From Methylovirgula sp. (GTDB lineage Bacteria; Pseudomonadota; Alphaproteobacteria; Rhizobiales; Beijerinckiaceae), in contig JANXSV010000052.1 of assembly GCA_025356505.1 (NCBI GenBank), forward strand, positions 1 to 17,521: a DNA stretch of 17,521 nt. The letters run 5' to 3'. This document shows positions 6,644 to 14,651 of this stretch, one piece after another; position 1 is the stretch's first letter; the number at the start of each line of letters is the position of its first letter. The translations under genes were made by a program, and so were the position numbers. The notes under the pieces are model-generated. The model worked only from the letters and a program-made list of their open reading frames with translations, searched no databases and had not been told where the DNA came from.

Positions 6644-7785
6644 CGGTTCCGTTTCTGAGTGAAGAACAAAGCGCCATTTTTGCAATGGCGCAGGACTTTG
6701 CCGCCGCCCGCATAGCGCCGGGCGCGTTGGAATGGGACGAAAAAAAGCACTTTCCTGTCGATGTCCTGCGCGAAGCAGCGGCTTTGGGCCTTGCAGCGGT
6801 TTACACCAGTGAAGACCATGGTGGCTCAGCGCTATCCCGGTTTGATGCCGCGCTGATTTTCGAAGCGCTGGCGACCGGATGTCCGACGATTGCGGCGTTT
6901 CTATCCATTCACAATATGTGCTGCTGGATGGTGGACAGCTATGGCGATGCGGCACAACGGGCCAAATTTGTCCCCCAACTCGCCTCTATGGCGCATATTG
7001 CCAGCTATTGTCTGACGGAAGCCGGGTGCGGATCTGACGCGGCGGCTTTGAAAACAAGCGCCAAGGTGGATGGCGATTTTTACGTTTTAAACGGCAGCAA
7101 GCAGTTCATTTCGGGCGCGGGCGTATCGGATATATACATTGTCATGGCGCGCAGCGGCGAGGCTGGGGCGGGTGGCATATCAGCGTTCCTGATTGAAAAA
7201 GGCGTGAATGGACTTTCATTTGGTGCCAATGAAAAAAAGATGGGCTGGAACGCACAGCCGACCCGAAGCGTGATTTTTGACGATGTGCGGGTTCCAAAAG
7301 CCAATCGCCTCGGAGCGGAAGGTGCCGGTTTTAAAATCGCGATGTCGGGGCTCAATGGCGGCAGGTTGAATATTGGTGCCTGCTCGCTTGGCGGGGCGCA
7401 GGCTGCCTTGGATAAGGCCGTCGCTTACATGCGCGAACGCCGCGCTTTTGGCAAAGCGCTGAGGGAGTTTCAGGCATTGCAATTTCGGCTTGCTGACATG
7501 GAAACAGAGCTGCAATCGGCTAGAGCGCTGTTGCATATGGCAGCGAAGGCGCTTGAGGCAAAACTGCCTGAGGCAACGCAACTTTGCGCCATGGCTAAGC
7601 TTCGCGCTACTGATGCAGGGTTCAACGTCGCCAATCAAGCCCTGCAAATGCTGGGCGGCTACGGCTACTTAAGTGATTATGGCATTGAAAAAATCGTGCG
7701 GGATCTGCGGGTGCACCAGATTTTAGAGGGCACAAATGAAATCATGCGGCTGATAATAGCCCGCGAAATGATCGGGAAAAACTAG
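6640..7785 (+). CDS. Acyl-CoA dehydrogenase, probably isobutyryl-CoA dehydrogenase
   Basis: FAD-dependent enzyme that would oxidise isobutyryl-CoA to methacrylyl-CoA in valine breakdown, passing electrons to ETF. The 381-residue protein has the full family layout: an N-terminal helical domain, then YCLTEAGCGSDAAAL (123-137), the middle beta domain with NGSKQFISG (151-159), and the C-terminal domain with RRAFGKALREFQALQF (267-282) and QMLGGYGYLSDYGIEK (336-351). Glu363 in LEGTNEIMR is at the position of the catalytic base. LSIHNMCCWMVDSYG (88-102) resembles the isobutyryl-CoA dehydrogenase (ACAD8-like) subgroup, and the following 3-hydroxyisobutyrate dehydrogenase supports this substrate. It overlaps fucU by four bases and its TAG abuts the next ATG directly. 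Another short branched acyl-CoA remains possible. Confidence 0.93.
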   Translation: MTVPFLSEEQSAIFAMAQDFAAARIAPGALEWDEKKHFPVDVLREAAALGLAAVYTSEDHGGSALSRFDAALIFEALATGCPTIAAFLSIHNMCCWMVDSYGDAAQRAKFVPQLASMAHIASYCLTEAGCGSDAAALKTSAKVDGDFYVLNGSKQFISGAGVSDIYIVMARSGEAGAGGISAFLIEKGVNGLSFGANEKKMGWNAQPTRSVIFDDVRVPKANRLGAEGAGFKIAMSGLNGGRLNIGACSLGGAQAALDKAVAYMRERRAFGKALREFQALQFRLADMETELQSARALLHMAAKALEAKLPEATQLCAMAKLRATDAGFNVANQALQMLGGYGYLSDYGIEKIVRDLRVHQILEGTNEIMRLIIAREMIGKN

Positions 7786-8667
7786 ATGGACGTGATTGGA
7801 TTTATCGGGCTTGGCAATATGGGCGGCCCCATGGCGGCAAATCTTGTCAAGGCTGGCTACAAGGTTCTGGGCTTTGACCTGGTCGAGCAATTGCGTTCCG
7901 CCGCGGCGCAAACCGGCGTGGAAATTGTATCGGATTTGGTGAGCGCGGTTTCGGCGGCTGATATCGTCATCACCATGCTGCCGCACGGCAGGGCCGTTGT
8001 GGCGGTGTGGAGCGAGGCGCTGCCAAAAGCCAGGCCGGGCGCGTTGTTTATTGACAGCTCGACAATCGATGTCGCGTCCGCACGCAACGTGCATTCGCTG
8101 GCTGCCGCGGCAGGCTTTGCAGCGCTGGACGCACCGGTTTCGGGCGGCACAGGCGGCGCTGCGGCTGGCACTCTGACATTCATGTGCGGCGGAGAGGACA
8201 TCGCCTTTGCCCGGGCGCAGCCAATATTGGCACATATGGGCAAAAAGATCGTGCTGTGCGGCGGCGCTGGTTCCGGTCAGGCCGCAAAAATCTGCAACAA
8301 TATGATTTTAGGCGCAACGATGATTGCAACCGCTGAGGGCTTTGTGCTGGCGGAGAAGCTGGGACTTTCGCATCAGGCGCTGTTTGATGTCGCGTCAACC
8401 TCGTCGGGGCAAAGCTGGAGTCTGACAACCTATTGCCCTGTGCCGGGTCCGGTGCCGACTTCACCCGCTAACCGCGACTATGTGCCGGGTTTTGCCACAG
8501 CTTTGATGCTGAAAGATATGAAACTTTCGCAAGATGCGGCGGCGAGCAGCGGCGCTGACACACCTTTAAGCGCTCTGGCGGCGGCAATGTTCGCCGAATT
8601 TGACCAGAGCGGCGCAGGCGGCGTCGATTTTTCCGGAATTATCCGCATGATCCGCATGGGCGAATAG
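7786..8667 (+). CDS. mmsB: 3-hydroxyisobutyrate dehydrogenase
   Basis: NAD-dependent oxidation of 3-hydroxyisobutyrate to methylmalonate semialdehyde, a late step of valine catabolism. The 293-residue protein begins with a Rossmann motif GFIGLGNMGGPMAANL (5-20). It carries DAPVSGGTGGAAAGTLTF (115-132) for substrate binding, Lys168 in GSGQAAKICNNM (163-174) as the catalytic lysine, and YCPVPGPVPTSPANRDY (216-232), which is diagnostic of true 3-hydroxyisobutyrate dehydrogenases within the beta-hydroxyacid dehydrogenase family. Its ATG starts immediately after the stop of the acyl-CoA dehydrogenase, consistent with one mRNA. The enoyl-CoA hydratase, 3-hydroxyisobutyryl-CoA hydrolase and mmsA needed for a complete pathway are not in the window. 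Its end faces ureE across six bases. Confidence 0.96.
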   Translation: MDVIGFIGLGNMGGPMAANLVKAGYKVLGFDLVEQLRSAAAQTGVEIVSDLVSAVSAADIVITMLPHGRAVVAVWSEALPKARPGALFIDSSTIDVASARNVHSLAAAAGFAALDAPVSGGTGGAAAGTLTFMCGGEDIAFARAQPILAHMGKKIVLCGGAGSGQAAKICNNMILGATMIATAEGFVLAEKLGLSHQALFDVASTSSGQSWSLTTYCPVPGPVPTSPANRDYVPGFATALMLKDMKLSQDAAASSGADTPLSALAAAMFAEFDQSGAGGVDFSGIIRMIRMGE

Positions 8668-8673
8668 CGCCCA

Positions 8674-9243
8674 TTAGTCGTGAGTACAATCCGGGCCGTG
8701 GACATGATGCGCATGATCATGGTGACCATGATCGTGGTGGGCATGATCGTGGTGGGAATGTTCGTGATGCGCGTGATCATGATGCGCGTGATGTTGCGGC
8801 GCAGATTGGGTCCGCACATAATTGCCCCCTTCCGGATCAAAGGCGGCTTCGATCTCGATCGCCTTGGCACCTAACGCCACGGCCAACTCGCGCATGGCTT
8901 CATCCATCCGCACACGCAGCTTGGTTCCCGAAACTTGAACTGGCTTATGCAGGTTGCCCAAATGATAGGCGATAGATGCGATCTGATGCGGCTCGCCTTT
9001 GATTTCGAGCAGGCTTTCGGGCGAGGCGACAACCTCGATCAAGCGACCATCTTCAAGATGCAGCGCGTCGCCATGACGCAAATCCGCCGGATGGGCCAGA
9101 TCCAGCAAAAATTCCGTGCCGCTCAGACCCTGTAAATGCAGATGGTTTGTGCGTCTTTCGGCATAATCCAGAATAACGCTGTCGACGGCGTCATGCCAAT
9201 CGCCCTTGGCGAGAACGGATGTTGCACGGGACAGAGTAGCCAT
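8674..9243 (-). CDS. ureE: Urease accessory nickel chaperone UreE with histidine-rich tail
   Basis: Metallochaperone that delivers nickel to apo-urease through the UreDFG complex. The 189-residue protein has an N-terminal beta domain (about 1-75) and a metal-binding domain with LEIKGEPHQIASIAYHLGNLH (79-99). His99 is at the conserved nickel-binding position; the usual GNRH is GNLH here. FDPEGGNY (135-142) is a family hallmark. The tail (151-189) contains 21 histidines, built from three ten-residue units of the type HHDHAHH, plus Cys186; such tails bind several Ni ions. The ATG at 9243 is preferred because homology starts there and AAGG precedes it; the frame stays open upstream but encodes an unlikely Trp-rich stretch. 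No other urease gene is adjacent: mmsB converges on it and the next gene is divergent. Confidence 0.93.
   Translation of the reverse strand: MATLSRATSVLAKGDWHDAVDSVILDYAERRTNHLHLQGLSGTEFLLDLAHPADLRHGDALHLEDGRLIEVVASPESLLEIKGEPHQIASIAYHLGNLHKPVQVSGTKLRVRMDEAMRELAVALGAKAIEIEAAFDPEGGNYVRTQSAPQHHAHHDHAHHEHSHHDHAHHDHGHHDHAHHVHGPDCTHD
8727..8756. repeat. Exact 15-bp tandem duplication inside the ureE His-rich tail
   Basis: Two identical adjacent 15-bp units (plus-strand CATGATCGTGGTGGG) encode five-residue pieces of the histidine-rich tail. The surrounding DNA (about 8685-8795) is a degenerate form of the same pattern. In-frame repeats like this can change copy number, so tail length may vary between strains. 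Confidence 0.7.
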
Positions 9244-9414
9244 GGCGGAGCCTTTTTTTAAGAATTCTGCGAATGCAGAGTAAGCCGCCACATAGCGCGA
9301 TGCTCCCCAAAAAATCAACCACCACCACCAAAGCGCGGCAGAGTGACGATTTGAAAAATATTTCGCAGAGCTTGGCGCTATGGACTGCCATTTTCGCCGT
9401 TTCGCGGTAATGTG

Positions 9415-9427
9415 AGCGCTAAGCGCT
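9415..9427. promoter_or_regulatory. Repeated AGCGCT motif in ureE/polymerase divergent region
   Basis: Two AGCGCT hexamers, each self-complementary, are separated by one A, giving a near-palindromic 13-bp site 54 nt before the plus-strand ATG at 9482. It lies in the 238-bp region between ureE (minus) and the polymerase-like gene (plus). It could serve as an operator for either gene. No convincing -35/-10 pair was found in this region. Confidence 0.25.
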
Positions 9428-9481
9428 GTACAAAACATGCTGGTCAGCGGCAGAAGCGCAGGGTTGGGCGGGGTTTCATAA

Positions 9482-10684
9482 ATGCATAATTACAGCCCGG
9501 TAAAGCATTATGACCCGGCGCAGGATGCAGCCGAGCTTCTTTCCCGCCTTGGCTATCTATCGATGTTTATCGGCATCCCGCTTGGCGCGGCCTTTTCCCG
9601 CCGCACAATTTTTTTGGCCTTCCCTATTGCCACCGCCCTGATGTTTGGCGCGGCGCTGTTGATCCTTTCGCGTCAGAGCCGCAAAAATCTGTTCCAGTTT
9701 GATATGACCGCGCTGTTTGCATCGGCCAGCTTTTTGCTGCTGTGGAGCGCGGTATCCTTGTTATGGACACCAAGCTGGAACGAAAATTTTTCGCTATTGC
9801 TCAGGGTTTTTTTCACGGTGGGGTTCAGCCTTGCAACCTGCCGGGCACTGGCGCCGCAAACGCGAACGGCCAATATCTACGTTTTGAGCGTGGGGCTGCT
9901 GCTGGCGCTTCTCGCGGCTCTCATCATGATAGGCCGTAAAGCCGCAGACGGATCGGTGATGTTTGATATTCGCGCCGGTGTGACTTTTGCCGTGTTGGCT
10001 TGGCCTGCAACCGCAGCGCTCGCCGTGCGCAAACATGTTGGTTGGGCAGGTGCGCTGGCAATATTGGTGGCGATGACGCTGATGCTGGTTGGGCAAACCA
10101 TGAGTTTTATCATTCTGGCCGTTGGAGCGCTGGTGTTTTCCGCCAGCCTCTCGTCGCGGCAGATGGTTGGCAGATGGCTCGGGCTTGGCTTTGGTACGCT
10201 CATTCTTCTGGCACCGCTGATGCCGATTATATTGAGTTTTTTTGTCAGCGACGTCGGTGAAGACCCGTTTTCACAGAGTCTGGCGCTGGTGAAGCAGGTT
10301 GGCGTGAGCGACGGAGCGCGGTTGATAACCGGACGCGGGTTTGGCGCGAGCGGGCGTAGTCTGCTGGCCGACCCGTTTCCGCTTACGGCGCATAGCCTGC
10401 TGTTTGAAATCTGGTTTGATCTTGGGGCACTGGGCGCTTTGACGATGGCTGCATTGATTCACCGTGCCTTTGTTGCGGCTGCGGGCATCTCCAGCGCGAT
10501 CGGGCCTTTCGTGGTCGCGGGGCTGACGTGCGTGGTGTTATTTGCGATATTCGGGCAGGGTTACGCTCAGATTTGGTGGGTCACGCTGCTGGGTATAAAC
10601 GCAATCGCCTTTAGGAGCGTGATGAACGGCCAGCCTCAGCGCCACCGGCCGGCCGGGATGCGGACGCCAGCTTCACAGGGGTAA
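9482..10684 (+). CDS. O-antigen polymerase/ligase-like (Wzy/WaaL superfamily) membrane protein
   Basis: The 400-residue protein has about ten hydrophobic segments from residue 22 to 378. A larger loop precedes the last helices and contains RLITGRGFGASGRSLL (280-295) and LTAHSLLFEIWFDLGALG (301-318). That arrangement (Arg and a Gly-x-Gly-x-Gly turn, a His, then an acidic residue and Gly before a helix) is the pattern of the Wzy_C region, in which the family joins or polymerises undecaprenyl-linked glycans at the periplasmic face. Whether it is a polymerase or a ligase cannot be told, and no glycosyltransferase genes are adjacent. The last 74 nt overlap the convergent ABC exporter gene, and the tail after residue 380 is polar and unlike the family core. 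The ribosome-binding site is weak (GGCGGGG about 11 nt before the ATG). Confidence 0.75.
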   Translation: MHNYSPVKHYDPAQDAAELLSRLGYLSMFIGIPLGAAFSRRTIFLAFPIATALMFGAALLILSRQSRKNLFQFDMTALFASASFLLLWSAVSLLWTPSWNENFSLLLRVFFTVGFSLATCRALAPQTRTANIYVLSVGLLLALLAALIMIGRKAADGSVMFDIRAGVTFAVLAWPATAALAVRKHVGWAGALAILVAMTLMLVGQTMSFIILAVGALVFSASLSSRQMVGRWLGLGFGTLILLAPLMPIILSFFVSDVGEDPFSQSLALVKQVGVSDGARLITGRGFGASGRSLLADPFPLTAHSLLFEIWFDLGALGALTMAALIHRAFVAAAGISSAIGPFVVAGLTCVVLFAIFGQGYAQIWWVTLLGINAIAFRSVMNGQPQRHRPAGMRTPASQG

Positions 10685-12458
10685 CGCCGCCACCAAATTG
10701 CGCGGAGAAGAAGGCAAAATAGGCTCCGCCCAGTTGGAGCAACTGGTCGTGAGTGCCGCTTTCGACCACGTGTCCAGCCTCGATGACGCAAATCTTATCG
10801 GCATTAAAAATGGTTTGCAGGCGGTGTGCGACAACAATGGTCGTGCGCTCCTTGCGCAGATCATCCAGCGCTTTTTGCACCTCGCGCTCCGATTCTGAGT
10901 CCAGCGCCGCAGTTGGCTCATCCAGTAGAATGATCGGAGCATTTTTTAGGATCGCACGGGCAATGGCAATACGCTGGCGCTGGCCGCCGGATAATTGGGT
11001 GCCCTGCTCGCCGACATTGGTGCCATAGCCGTCTTTGAACCCCATGATGAAATCATGCGCATTGGCTTTGCGCGCAGCCTCGGCAATGTCGGACAAGGGC
11101 GTGTCGGGTCTGCCATACGCGATATTCTGGGCTATGGTTCCGCGAAACAAAAAAACATCCTGCGAGACATAGGCGATGTTTTCGCGCAGGGATTTCAGGG
11201 TGCGGTCGCGGATATCGATGCCGTCGATGGTGATCGAACCTGCCTCAGGCTCATAAAAGCGTTGCAGCAGGTTGATGATCGTCGATTTGCCCCCGCCTGA
11301 TGGCCCCACCAGAGCTGTGGTTTTATGCGGTTCCGCAGTGAAATTTGCGCCGCGCAACACCGGCTCTTCGGCGCGATAGCGAAACGCCACATCCTGAAAG
11401 GCAATCTCGCCGACACTGACGCTGAGGGCAGGCTTTTGTGTGTCTGCGCCTTCGGTCAGGGGAAGGTCGAGCACTTCATAAAGCAACCTGGCGCTGGTCA
11501 GGCTATTTTGCAATTCGAGATTGGCACGGCCGAGCCGCTTTGCCGGATCGTAGCAGAGCAAAAGCGAGCCGATGAACGAGACGAATGAGCCGGGGTCGGC
11601 GTGTGCGATGGTGACCCGCCAGCCCCCGTAAAGCACCACAGCCGCGACAGCCAACCCGCTTAGCGTTTCGCCGATGGGGCTCGACAGTGCCATGCTCGCC
11701 GCAATACGATTTGCGGCTTGCTGCACACCCTGCACCGATGCGCTCATCCGGCTCTGCTGCGTGGCTTCATAATTGAAGCTTTTAACAATCCGGATCCCGC
11801 GCACGGTCTCCTGGATGAGTTCCATGATCTGGGTCGACCCATCAATCGAGCGGCGCGAATAGCGCTTCACGCGGGTGCCGAGGCGGCGCAACAGCATGGT
11901 GCCAATAGGCAGGACACAGATGGCGATCAACGTCATCGTCGTATCTTGAACGAACATCTGAACCAGCAGCGCGGTAACGGTCAAAAAGTCCCGTCCGATG
12001 GTGGTGACCAAAATTTGCAGCGCATCACGCACGCCATTGGCGGAATTCGCCAGCCGGGTGACAAATTCGCTGGAGTGGCGGTTTTGGAAATATCCCACAG
12101 GCTGCGCCAGCAGATGGGCGAAAACGCGGTTTTGTAGCGACGCGATGATTTGATTGCCGATGCGCGCCAGAATGTAGGAGTGGCCGAAAGTGGCGAGTCC
12201 GCGAATAATAAAAAGTCCGCCTACAGTGTAGGCAAGCAGGCGAATGGTGGCAAAGCTGGCGGAGCCGCCGTTCCCCATCATACCATTGACGACCGGCTTG
12301 AGCAGGTAGGCTGAGTAGGCGGTGACGATAGCACCGAGGCTCATGAGCGCGAGCGCCAAAATATACCAGCGCGTGTAGAGCTTGCCGTTTTCATCATAAA
12401 GACGCTTCAACAGAGCCCATGTGGTAAGTTCGGCAACTGGTGTGGGGCTGTGGGTCAC
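10611..12458 (-). CDS. MsbA-type ABC exporter (fused permease and ATPase)
   Basis: Half-size ABC exporter that would work as a homodimer in the inner membrane, probably flipping a lipid or glycolipid. The membrane domain spans about 30-310, with six hydrophobic segments and coupling-helix regions such as SSEFVTRLANSANGVRDAL (129-147). The ATPase domain carries GPSGGGKST (385-393), the Q-loop VSQDVFLF (431-438), signature LSGGQRQR (489-496), Walker B IILLDEPT (509-516) and H-loop His545. The 615-residue length is slightly above MsbA because of a polar tail (about 592-615) in the stretch shared with the convergent polymerase-like gene. An ABC-F gene lies 106 nt upstream on the same strand. Lipid A-core export is the family prototype, but alphaproteobacteria carry several paralogues, so the substrate is left open. 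Confidence 0.92.
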   Translation of the reverse strand: MTHSPTPVAELTTWALLKRLYDENGKLYTRWYILALALMSLGAIVTAYSAYLLKPVVNGMMGNGGSASFATIRLLAYTVGGLFIIRGLATFGHSYILARIGNQIIASLQNRVFAHLLAQPVGYFQNRHSSEFVTRLANSANGVRDALQILVTTIGRDFLTVTALLVQMFVQDTTMTLIAICVLPIGTMLLRRLGTRVKRYSRRSIDGSTQIMELIQETVRGIRIVKSFNYEATQQSRMSASVQGVQQAANRIAASMALSSPIGETLSGLAVAAVVLYGGWRVTIAHADPGSFVSFIGSLLLCYDPAKRLGRANLELQNSLTSARLLYEVLDLPLTEGADTQKPALSVSVGEIAFQDVAFRYRAEEPVLRGANFTAEPHKTTALVGPSGGGKSTIINLLQRFYEPEAGSITIDGIDIRDRTLKSLRENIAYVSQDVFLFRGTIAQNIAYGRPDTPLSDIAEAARKANAHDFIMGFKDGYGTNVGEQGTQLSGGQRQRIAIARAILKNAPIILLDEPTAALDSESEREVQKALDDLRKERTTIVVAHRLQTIFNADKICVIEAGHVVESGTHDQLLQLGGAYFAFFSAQFGGGVTPVKLASASRPAGGAEAGRSSRS

Positions 12459-12564
12459 AAGGATATATCCATCGTAACGTCAGCGATCTGACTGGCCGAA
12501 GCGCAAGGCAGGCGAACAATCAGAAACGTCGATGTTCGTTTGAGGCAAAGGTCTGCGTGCACGC

Positions 12565-14379
12565 TCAGGCCTCCAGCTCTTCACGCATAACTTCAAGCGC
12601 CAGCCATTGTTCTTCCATTTTGCCAATCTGCGTCTCGCCCTGCGCAATGGCAAGGCTGGTCTTGTCAAACAGCGCCGGATTTTGCGCGTAGAGGTTTGCA
12701 TCGTCCAACACATGCCTCAGCTTGGCGAGCTTTGCCTGCAGCACCGCAATCTCTTTAGGCAGGGTTTCAAGGGCATGTTTGTCCTTGAAACTCATCTTTT
12801 TGCGGTTTGATGGCGCGATTGTTGGCTTCCACGGCTTTTCTTCGGCGGGTGCTTTGGGCGTTTCGGGCAGTTTCGAAAGGGCAGATACGCCATGGCCACG
12901 CTGCGCCACCATATCGGCATAGCCACCCGCATATTCCAGCCAGGTGCCTTCGCCTTCTGAAACGATGACAGAGGTGCAAACGCGGTCGAGAAAGTCACGA
13001 TCATGGCTGACAACGATCACCGTGCCGGGCAATTCCGCGACCATCTCTTCGAGCAAATCGAGTGTTTCGATGTCAAGATCGTTGGTGGGCTCGTCCAGCA
13101 CCATGAAATTTGTTGGTTTGGCGAGGGCGCGCGCCAGCGCCAAACGGGCCCGTTCGCCGCCAGACAATACGCTTACCGGCGTGCGTGCCTGCTCCGGCAT
13201 GAACAAAAAGTCCTTCATGTAGGACATCACATGGCGCGAAACGCCGTTGACCACGAGAGAATCGCCGTGGCCATCGGTGAGTGCCTCTTTCAAGGTCCAT
13301 TCCGGGCGAAGCGAAGCGCGGCTCTGGTCGAGGGTGGCGAGTTCAAGATTGGTGCCGAGCTTAACGTGGCCGACATCCGGCGCGAGTTGGCCGGTGAGCA
13401 TTTTCAGCAAAGTGGTTTTACCCGCACCATTGGCGCCGACGATGCCAACACGGTTACCGCGCAAAATACGTGTCGAGAAGTTTTTGACGATAGCGCGCAG
13501 CCCATAGGACAAATCGATTTTTTCGGCTTCCACAACCATCTGGCCGGAGGTTTTTACATCTGAGGCCGCAAGGTTGAGCGTGCTGGTTGAGCGGCGGGCA
13601 TCGCGCGCTTCCTGACGCAAATCACCGAGGCGCGCCATGCGCCCGACATTGCGCTTGCGGCGGGCAGTAACGCCATACCTAACCCAGTGTTCCTCATTGA
13701 CGATCCGGCGATCCAGCTTATGGGCGGCAAGCTCCTCTTCTTCCAGGACTTTATCGCGCCAAGCCTCAAATTGGGCAAAGCCCTGATCGAGGCGGCGGGT
13801 TTTGCCACCATCAATCCAAACGGTGGCGCGGGACAGATTGGATAAAAAGCGCCGGTCATGGCTGATAATGATCATGGCGCAGCGCAGGCTTTTAAGCTCG
13901 TCTTCCAGCCATTCGATCATGGGCAAATCGAGATGGTTGGTCGGCTCGTCGAGCAAAAGAATATCCGGCTTTGCGGCGAGCGCCCGCACGATGGCGGCGC
14001 GGCGGGCCTCACCGCCCGACAAATTTTCCGGGTTTTCGGCTCCGGTCAGGCCAAGTTCTGTGAGCAAATAGCGCGCGGTGTAGGGGTCATCCGCATCGGA
14101 CAGGCCATCGAGAACGTAATCGAGCACTGTGGAATAGGCCGTTAAATCAGGCTCTTGCGGCAGATAGCGCATGGTGGTGCCAGGCTGGAGAAAGCGCGTT
14201 CCTCTATCCTGCTCCAGCTCTCCGGCAGCAATTTTCAGCAGCGTACTCTTGCCGGAACCGTTTCGGCCAACGAGGCAGAGCCGATCACGCTCGGACAGCG
14301 AGAACGACGCGCCATCCAGCAGCGGCGAAGACCCAAGAGTGAGCGCGATATCGTTTAGAATGAGAAGAGGAGGAGCCAT
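12565..14379 (-). CDS. uup: ABC-F family ATPase, Uup type
   Basis: Soluble protein with two ABC ATPase domains and no membrane segments, of the ABC-F class that acts on ribosomes or, for Uup, on ribosomes and DNA-related processes. In 604 residues the first cassette has GRNGSGKST (38-46), LSGGE (120-124) and LLLDEPTNHLD (141-151). A charged linker of about 80 residues (about 205-285) follows. The second cassette has GANGAGKTT (315-323), LSGGERARLALARAL (405-419) and MVLDEPTNDLD (426-436). A C-terminal coiled coil (about 527-604, starting NRKKMSFKDKHALETLPKEI) is the feature that separates Uup from EttA. The ATG at 14379 was chosen because MAPPLLILNDIALTLG matches the usual start; the frame is open upstream but the extension looks non-coding. 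No clear ribosome-binding site. A weak -10 (TATAAG, 14424-14419) lies upstream. Confidence 0.92.
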   Translation of the reverse strand: MAPPLLILNDIALTLGSSPLLDGASFSLSERDRLCLVGRNGSGKSTLLKIAAGELEQDRGTRFLQPGTTMRYLPQEPDLTAYSTVLDYVLDGLSDADDPYTARYLLTELGLTGAENPENLSGGEARRAAIVRALAAKPDILLLDEPTNHLDLPMIEWLEDELKSLRCAMIIISHDRRFLSNLSRATVWIDGGKTRRLDQGFAQFEAWRDKVLEEEELAAHKLDRRIVNEEHWVRYGVTARRKRNVGRMARLGDLRQEARDARRSTSTLNLAASDVKTSGQMVVEAEKIDLSYGLRAIVKNFSTRILRGNRVGIVGANGAGKTTLLKMLTGQLAPDVGHVKLGTNLELATLDQSRASLRPEWTLKEALTDGHGDSLVVNGVSRHVMSYMKDFLFMPEQARTPVSVLSGGERARLALARALAKPTNFMVLDEPTNDLDIETLDLLEEMVAELPGTVIVVSHDRDFLDRVCTSVIVSEGEGTWLEYAGGYADMVAQRGHGVSALSKLPETPKAPAEEKPWKPTIAPSNRKKMSFKDKHALETLPKEIAVLQAKLAKLRHVLDDANLYAQNPALFDKTSLAIAQGETQIGKMEEQWLALEVMREELEA

Positions 14380-14555
14380 GCGCGAGGGATAGAGCCAAGC
14401 GCGCCAAAGGGCAAGGAACTTATACCGCAGTGCGGGAGGTAAGGGAAAGGCGCAGCGAAGATTGGTCTGATATCCGTCGATCCTGATCACCCAGCGCACC
14501 GCCGTTTGCGACTGTTGGAAGGGCAGTCTAAGATTTCGACATTCATCATTGCGGG

Positions 14556-14586
14556 GCCTCACCCTTCGAAAATTTCGAGGTGAGGC
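14556..14586. repeat. 31-nt stem-loop with nested palindrome
   Basis: GCCTCACC (14556-14563) is the perfect complement of GGTGAGGC (14579-14586). Inside, TCGAAA (14566-14571) and TTTCGA (14573-14578) flank a single A. A stem of 8 bp, a two-base bulge and a further AT/GC stem can therefore form on either strand. It lies 66 nt past the oxidoreductase stop codon and about 180 nt before the ABC-F start. There is no adjacent T-run on either strand, so it is not a classical terminator. A dispersed palindromic repeat or an mRNA-stabilising hairpin fits better. No second copy was found in the window. Confidence 0.6.
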
Positions 14587-14651
14587 ATTGTTAAATATAA
14601 GTTCAAGTAAGAGCTGAAGACGCTTCCCATTAGGCCAAACGCGATGCCTTT

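Noticed and set aside
8680..8874. Met/Val-rich plus-strand frame opposite the ureE tail
   Set aside because: It is only the mirror of the histidine codons (CAT/CAC) of ureE and has no independent signal.
9244..9438. 65-residue N-terminal extension of UreE in the same frame
   Set aside because: The extension contains a run of four tryptophans and no UreE similarity; the family start matches the ATG at 9243, which has a ribosome-binding site.
12459..12564. CGAACA/TGTTCG inverted repeat between the ABC-F and exporter genes
   Set aside because: Six-base arms with a 15-base loop and no T-run; chance is a sufficient explanation.
14380..14562. 61-residue N-terminal extension of the ABC-F protein
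   Set aside because: The family begins at MAPPLLILNDIAL; the upstream part is basic, of odd composition and looks like open intergenic sequence.
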